A stretch of 64,000 bases of DNA. It comes from Paludibacter jiangxiensis. Its GTDB lineage: Bacteria; Bacteroidota; Bacteroidia; Bacteroidales; Paludibacteraceae. The first letter of the stretch is position 1. The number at the start of each line of letters is the position of its first letter. The stretch lies in the NCBI RefSeq assembly GCF_001618385.1, contig NZ_BDCR01000003.1, positions 248,001-312,000 on the forward strand. Reading direction: 5' to 3'. The position numbers and the translations under genes were made by a program. Positions 59,565 through 64,000 of the stretch are shown in pieces. The notes beneath the pieces are model-generated. The model saw nothing but the letters and a program-made list of their open reading frames with translations, made no database searches and was not told where the DNA came from.

Positions 59565-61514
59565 ATGTCAGAACAAAACGAAAACATCGTGGAAGATGTA
59601 AAAACTCCCGCAGCTGAAGAAGCTACAGCCACCGTGGCTCCCGCACCAAAAACCACTCCTACCGAAGATTTCGACTGGGATGCTTATGAAAAAGGCGACA
59701 ATCTTGTAGAAGATCGCACCGCCCTTACCCAACAGTATGACGCTACCCTCAACACCGTTAAAGAAAAAGAAGTTGTTGACGGTACTGTTATCTCAATGAA
59801 CAAACGCGAAGTCGTAGTTAACATCGGCTTCAAATCAGACGGTATCATTCCGTTGAACGAATTCCGCTACAATCCGGACCTCAAAGTAGGTGACGTTGTA
59901 GAAGTTTACATCGAAAACCAGGAAGACAAAAAAGGTCAGCTTTTGTTGTCTCACAAACAAGCTCGTACTTCTCGTTCTTGGGATCGCGTAAACGCAGCCC
60001 TCGAAAACGACGAAACAATCAAGGGTTTTGTAAAATGCCGCACAAAGGGTGGTATGATCGTAGACGTATTCGGCATCGAAGCTTTCTTGCCGGGTTCTCA
60101 AATCGACGTGAAACCTATCCGCGACTACGATGTATTCGTTGGCAAAACTATGGAATTCAAGGTTGTTAAAATCAACCACGAATTCAAAAACGTTGTTGTA
60201 TCGCACAAAGCTCTTATCGAAGCTGAACTCGAACAACAAAAGAAAGAAATTATCTCTAAACTCGAAAAAGGACAAGTTCTTGAAGGAACCGTTAAGAACA
60301 TCACCAACTACGGTGTATTCATCGACCTCGGTGGCGTTGACGGTCTTATCCACATTACTGACCTTTCATGGGGCCGCGTAGCTCACCCGGAAGAAGTGGT
60401 TCAACTGGATCAAAAACTGAACGTTGTAATCATCGATTTCGACAACGAAAAGAAACGTATCGCTCTCGGCTTGAAACAACTTACTCCGCACCCATGGGAT
60501 GCTTTGGATACTAACCTCAAAGTTGGTGACAAAGTAAACGGCAAAGTGGTTGTTGTTGCTGACTATGGTGCATTCGTTGAAGTATTGCCGGGCGTAGAAG
60601 GTTTGATCCACGTTTCTGAAATGTCATGGAGCCAACACCTGCGCAGCGCTCAGGACTTCCTGAAAGTAGGCGACGAAGTAGAAGCTGTTATCCTGACTCT
60701 GGATCGCGACGAACGCAAAATGTCTTTGGGTATCAAACAACTCAAACAAGATCCTTGGGAAAACATCGAAACCAAATATGCAGTTGGTTCTAAACACACC
60801 GCTCGTGTTCGCAACTTCACCAACTTCGGTGTATTTGTTGAAATCGAAGAAGGCGTTGACGGCCTGATCCACATCAGCGACCTGTCATGGACCCGTAAAA
60901 TCAAACACCCGTCAGAATTTACTCAGATCGGAGCTAACCTCGAAGTAGTTGTTCTCGAAATCGATAAAGACAACCGTCGTTTGAGCCTCGGCCACAAACA
61001 ACTCGAAGAAAACCCATGGGATGTATTCGAAACAATCTTTACCGTTGACAGCATCCACGAAGGTACTATCGTTGAAGTTCTCGACAAAGGCGCTGTAATT
61101 GCATTGCCTTACGGTGTTGAAGGTTTCGCTACTCCTAAACACTTGGTAAAAGAAGACGGCACACAGGCTAAACTGGACGAAAAACTTCAGTTCAAAGTGA
61201 TCGAATTCAACAAAGATGCTAAGAGAATCATCCTTTCTCACAGCCGCATCCACGAAGACGAACAAAAAGCTGCTGCCGGCATTTCAACTGAAAAGAAAGA
61301 AAACAGCCCCAAAAGAGCAAAGAAAGTTGAAGAAACTATTTCAAACCAATCGTATGAAAAAACCACTTTAGGTGACATTCAATCATTGGCTGATTTGAAA
61401 GATCAACTTTCAGAAGCTGAAAAGACAGAAGCTCATCAAAAAGCTGCTGCCGCTGAAGCTAAAGCTAAACGTGCTGCTAAAAAAGATAAAGACGCAGAAG
61501 CTGCTGCCGAATAA
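59565..61514 (+). CDS. rpsA: 30S ribosomal protein S1
   Basis: S1 helps load mRNA on the 30S subunit, which matters in a phylum with few Shine-Dalgarno sequences. The 649 residues hold six S1/OB-fold domains in a row (from about residue 65 to 565; landmarks VVDGTVISM, IKGFVKCRT, LEGTVKNITNYGVFIDLG, VNGKVVVVADYGAFVEV, HTARVRNFTNFGVFVEI and HEGTIVEVLDKGAVI). An acidic N-terminus and a long Lys/Ala/Glu-rich coiled tail complete it. Codon use is strongly biased, as for highly expressed genes. Confidence 0.97.
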   Translation: MSEQNENIVEDVKTPAAEEATATVAPAPKTTPTEDFDWDAYEKGDNLVEDRTALTQQYDATLNTVKEKEVVDGTVISMNKREVVVNIGFKSDGIIPLNEFRYNPDLKVGDVVEVYIENQEDKKGQLLLSHKQARTSRSWDRVNAALENDETIKGFVKCRTKGGMIVDVFGIEAFLPGSQIDVKPIRDYDVFVGKTMEFKVVKINHEFKNVVVSHKALIEAELEQQKKEIISKLEKGQVLEGTVKNITNYGVFIDLGGVDGLIHITDLSWGRVAHPEEVVQLDQKLNVVIIDFDNEKKRIALGLKQLTPHPWDALDTNLKVGDKVNGKVVVVADYGAFVEVLPGVEGLIHVSEMSWSQHLRSAQDFLKVGDEVEAVILTLDRDERKMSLGIKQLKQDPWENIETKYAVGSKHTARVRNFTNFGVFVEIEEGVDGLIHISDLSWTRKIKHPSEFTQIGANLEVVVLEIDKDNRRLSLGHKQLEENPWDVFETIFTVDSIHEGTIVEVLDKGAVIALPYGVEGFATPKHLVKEDGTQAKLDEKLQFKVIEFNKDAKRIILSHSRIHEDEQKAAAGISTEKKENSPKRAKKVEETISNQSYEKTTLGDIQSLADLKDQLSEAEKTEAHQKAAAAEAKAKRAAKKDKDAEAAAE

Positions 61515-61536
61515 TTCTTTTTTAAGTCCAAATATC

Positions 61537-61567
61537 AAAAGCCGTCCGATTTTCGGGCGGCTTTTTT
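61537..61567 (+). terminator. Terminator of rpsA
   Basis: Stem AGCCGTCCGA / TCGGGCGGCT (one G-U) with a TTT loop, followed by TTTTTT. Confidence 0.92.
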
Positions 61568-61570
61568 CAT

Positions 61571-61578
61571 TAACTTTG
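61571..61578 (+). promoter_or_regulatory. -7 box for meaB
   Basis: TAACTTTG matches TAnnTTTG immediately after the rpsA terminator; TTTT near 61550-61553 is at about the -33 place. The transcript would start near 61585. Confidence 0.55.
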
Positions 61579-61585
61579 TAGCCAA

Positions 61586-61646
61586 GTTGTAAGTGGCAAG
61601 TTACAAGTAGTAAGTAACTAAAAGCTTACAACTTAACACTTACAAC
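61586..61646 (+). repeat. Inverted repeat in the meaB leader
   Basis: The left arm GTTGTAAGTGGCAAGTTACA (61586-61605, arm to 61607) is mostly complementary to 61625-61646. It would form a hairpin at the 5' end of the meaB transcript. It may be a repeat remnant or a leader structure. Confidence 0.6.
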
Positions 61647-61654
61647 TAATTCTT

Positions 61655-62743
61655 ATGGCTCATCATATCGAAAACGAAGATTGTTATTCAGGTTTATCGG
61701 TCAACAGCGGCATCGAACAACCACCCACCGTCAACCCTTACCTTCAGAAACGTAAAAAGAAACAAACCTATACGGCGGCCGAATATACAGAGGGAATTCT
61801 CAAAGGCAACCGTACGATTCTGAGTCAGGCCGTAACCCTGCTCGAAAGCCTCAAACCCGAACATCAGGTCATTGCTCAGGAAGTGATTGAGAAATGCCTC
61901 CCTTATACCGGCAAATCGATTCGCCTCGGCATCACCGGTGTACCTGGTGCAGGAAAAAGTACTTTTATCGAAGCAATGGGAATGTATCTGGTCAACGATG
62001 ATCATCGTCTGGCGGTACTGGCCATCGACCCGAGCAGCGAACGCAGCAAAGGGAGTATTCTGGGAGACAAGACCCGCATGGAACAGCTTTCCAGCCATCC
62101 TAACGCATTCATCCGCCCTTCGCCCTCCGCAGGCTCGTTGGGCGGTGTGGCGCGCAAGACACGCGAAACAATCATGCTTTGCGAAGCTGCCGGATTCGAT
62201 ACCATTTTTGTGGAAACAGTCGGTGTGGGACAATCGGAAACAGCCGTGCACTCCATGGTCGATTTCTTCCTCTTCCTGCAGGTTGCCGGAACCGGCGACG
62301 AATTGCAGGGAATCAAACGGGGCATTATGGAAATGGCCGACGGCATCACCATCAACAAAGCCGACGGCACCAACGTGGATCGCGTTAACCTAACCAAAGC
62401 ACAACTTACCAGTGCGCTCCATCTCTTTCCGTTGCCCGAATCGGGATGGTCACCCAAGGTATTGACCTGCTCAGCATTAAACGGCATCAATATCGACGGC
62501 GTGTGGGAGATGATTACCGAATACATCGCATTTGTGAAAGAATCGGGCTATTTTGACCATAAGCGTCTCCGTCAGTCGAAATACTGGATGTATGAATCGA
62601 TTAACGATCAGCTGAAATCGCACTTTTACAACAACGAAAAAATTGATGCACTGCTAACAGAATACGAACAGAAAGTGGTGGATAATAAAATCAGTTCGTT
62701 TATTGCCGCAAAAGAATTACTGGATAGTTATTTCGGGAAATAG
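61655..62743 (+). CDS. meaB: Methylmalonyl-CoA mutase-associated GTPase MeaB
   Basis: MeaB is a G3E-family GTPase that protects methylmalonyl-CoA mutase and gates loading of its adenosylcobalamin cofactor. The 362 residues carry Walker A GVPGAGKST (95-103), LAIDPSSERSKGSILGDKTRM (switch/base-recognition region), FVETVGVGQSE (Walker B-like) and NKADG for guanine recognition. The mutase genes are not in this window. Its presence implies a B12-dependent propionate/succinate pathway, usual in Bacteroidales. Confidence 0.95.
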   Translation: MAHHIENEDCYSGLSVNSGIEQPPTVNPYLQKRKKKQTYTAAEYTEGILKGNRTILSQAVTLLESLKPEHQVIAQEVIEKCLPYTGKSIRLGITGVPGAGKSTFIEAMGMYLVNDDHRLAVLAIDPSSERSKGSILGDKTRMEQLSSHPNAFIRPSPSAGSLGGVARKTRETIMLCEAAGFDTIFVETVGVGQSETAVHSMVDFFLFLQVAGTGDELQGIKRGIMEMADGITINKADGTNVDRVNLTKAQLTSALHLFPLPESGWSPKVLTCSALNGINIDGVWEMITEYIAFVKESGYFDHKRLRQSKYWMYESINDQLKSHFYNNEKIDALLTEYEQKVVDNKISSFIAAKELLDSYFGK

Positions 62744-62777
62744 CACCGAATAGATAAATGTGTGTTTCCAAATGTAA

Positions 62778-62797
62778 AGACGCATAGCAATGCGTCT
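62778..62797. repeat. Short palindromic repeat
   Basis: AGACGCAT-AGCA-ATGCGTCT, 8-bp perfect arms, between meaB and groEL. Sequences of this shape are dispersed in many Bacteroidota genomes (recalled, not checked). Confidence 0.65.
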
Positions 62798-62835
62798 CTA
62801 ACGACGACACACACCAACAGCATTGATCTAAAGCA

Positions 62836-62866
62836 AAAAGGGATTGCCTCGCTCTGAGACAATCCC
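62836..62866 (-). terminator. Terminator of groEL
   Basis: Minus-strand hairpin GGGATTG...CAATCCC (62840-62866) with an inner CTC/GAG extension, followed on the minus strand by TTTT. Confidence 0.85.
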
Positions 62867-62895
62867 GTTTTCATTAGGGTTATGATGAAAAAGAA

Positions 62896-64000
62896 TTACA
62901 TCATGCCGCCCATTCCACCACCCATCGGAGGCATTACAGGAGCAGGATTATCTTCTTTCTTTTCAGCAATGATACATTCTGTTGTCAGCATCATACCGGC
63001 AATAGAAGCTGCATTTTCGAGAGCTACACGGGTAACTTTAGCAGGGTCGATAACACCGGCTGCATACATTTCCTGATATTCGTCAGTACGTGCATTGTAA
63101 CCGAAGTCAGCTTTGCCTTCTTTTACTTTCTGAACAACAACAGCACCTTCTTTACCTGCGTTAGCCACGATCTGACGAAGAGGTTCTTCGATGGCGCGTT
63201 TAACGATTTCGATACCGGTTGTTTCGTCTTCGTTATCACCCTTCATGCCTTCGATAGCTTCGATAGCACGGATGTAAGCCACACCACCACCAGGAACAAT
63301 ACCTTCGGCAATAGCAGCACGGGTTGCGCTCAAAGCATCGTCAACACGGTCTTTCTTTTCTTTCATTTCCACTTCAGAAGCAGCACCTACGTAAAGAACG
63401 GCAACACCACCGGCCAGTTTAGCCAAACGTTCCTGCAGTTTTTCACGATCGTAGTCGCTGGTTGTAGTTTCAATCTGAGCTTTGATCTGAGCAACACGGG
63501 TTTCGATAGCTTCTTTAGCACCGGCACCGTTTACGATAGTTGTATTGTCTTTGTTGATAGTTACTTTTTCAGCAGTACCCAACATTTCGATGGTAGCGCC
63601 GTCGAGTTTCATACCTTTTTCTTCGGAGATAACAACGCCACCGGTCAGGATAGCGATATCTTCCAACATTTCCTTACGACGATCGCCGAAGCCCGGAGCC
63701 TTAACAGCTGCAATCTTCAACGAACCGCGCAGACGGTTAACCACCAAAGTACCGAGAGCTTCGCCGTCGATATCTTCAGCGATAATCAACAAAGGACGAC
63801 CGCTTTGTACGGTAGCTTCGAGGATAGGAAGAATTTCTTTAAGATTGGAGATTTTTTTGTCATAGATCAGGATGAAAGGTTTTTCCTGTTCTACTTCCAT
63901 TTTTTCGGTGTTGGTTACAAAATACGGAGAGATGTAACCACGATCGAACTGCATACCTTCCACTACTTCGATAGTAGTTTCCATGCCTTTTGCTTCTTCG
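62896..64000 (-). CDS. groEL: Chaperonin GroEL, C-terminal two thirds
   Basis: The frame is open to the right edge, so the N-terminus is outside. About 367 residues are present, including [19 protein letters not shown] of the apical domain, [38 protein letters not shown], and the C-terminal GGGMGGMM tail. It is the 60-kDa ring chaperonin. groES, expected upstream on the minus strand, would lie beyond the window. Confidence 0.98.
   Translation of the reverse strand, partial: EEAKGMETTIEVVEGMQFDRGYISPYFVTNTEKMEVEQEKPFILIYDKKISNLKEILPILEATVQSGRPLLIIAEDIDGEALGTLVVNRLRGSLKIAAVKAPGFGDRRKEMLEDIAILTGGVVISEEKGMKLDGATIEMLGTAEKVTINKDNTTIVNGAGAKEAIETRVAQIKAQIETTTSDYDREKLQERLAKLAGGVAVLYVGAASEVEMKEKKDRVDDALSATRAAIAEGIVPGGGVAYIRAIEAIEGMKGDNEDETTGIEIVKRAIEEPLRQIVANAGKEGAVVVQKVKEGKADFGYNARTDEYQEMYAAGVIDPAKVTRVALENAASIAGMMLTTECIIAEKKEDNPAPVMPPMGGGMGGMM

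Overview
The window comes from a member of the Bacteroidota, most likely order Bacteroidales and perhaps a Paludibacter-like lineage (inference; no 16S gene is present). Support: many genes are preceded by the Bacteroidota promoter box TAnnTTTG, with a textbook TTTG-N19-TAnnTTTG in front of rpsA; IspG is the long 580-residue form; there is a CarboxypepD_reg/TonB-plug outer-membrane protein, a DUF5916 protein, a DUF4836 lipoprotein, an HU-SPOR protein, a bacterial RRM protein and an indolepyruvate:ferredoxin oxidoreductase pair. Start sites usually lack a Shine-Dalgarno sequence.

Layout. 1-8500: tail of a LysM cell-wall protein, truA, tRNA-Asn, an RRM protein, a glycogen debranching enzyme plus glycosyltransferase, and serB with a GNAT gene. 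8800-10800: an AT-rich retron of the RT-TOPRIM fusion type, with an upstream non-coding RNA region bounded by matching a1/a2 inverted repeats. 10800-20800: mntH, ispG, a GxxExxY gene between direct repeats, nth, a second GNAT gene, a nitroreductase, an HU-SPOR membrane protein and mutS2. 21100-34850: small secreted proteins, a ferredoxin-nitroreductase flanked by two copies of a structured repeat, a TonB-type outer-membrane protein, a GH28 pectinase, a rubredoxin-like membrane protein, thioesterase, DUF1697, DoxX, pirin, an AraC regulator and a dicluster ferredoxin. 34850-41460: a DUF5916 protein and an iorA-iorB-thioesterase-pgeF operon.

41760-48230 is the most unusual part. A membrane-anchored AraC-type regulator diverges from a block holding two small-peptide genes. 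Both peptides end in W-[FY]-D-W-G, and each lies directly upstream of a 536-residue WG-repeat protein. I know of no described family that matches this arrangement.

48280-64000: an ABC transporter pair, a DUF4836 lipoprotein, a conserved small protein, a 21/85-bp tandem repeat, an AT-rich cysteine-rich methyltransferase + DUF1848 (radical-SAM-like) pair, a REP-associated tyrosine transposase with a REP-like inverted repeat upstream and a 36-bp perfect palindrome inside its reading frame, then yigZ, an AlkD-like gene, a glycogen-binding-fold secreted protein, a B3/4 protein, rpsA, meaB and the 3' part of groEL. No rRNA, CRISPR array, insertion sequence with DDE transposase or prophage was seen. 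All functional names rest on motif recognition by eye; no database search was run.
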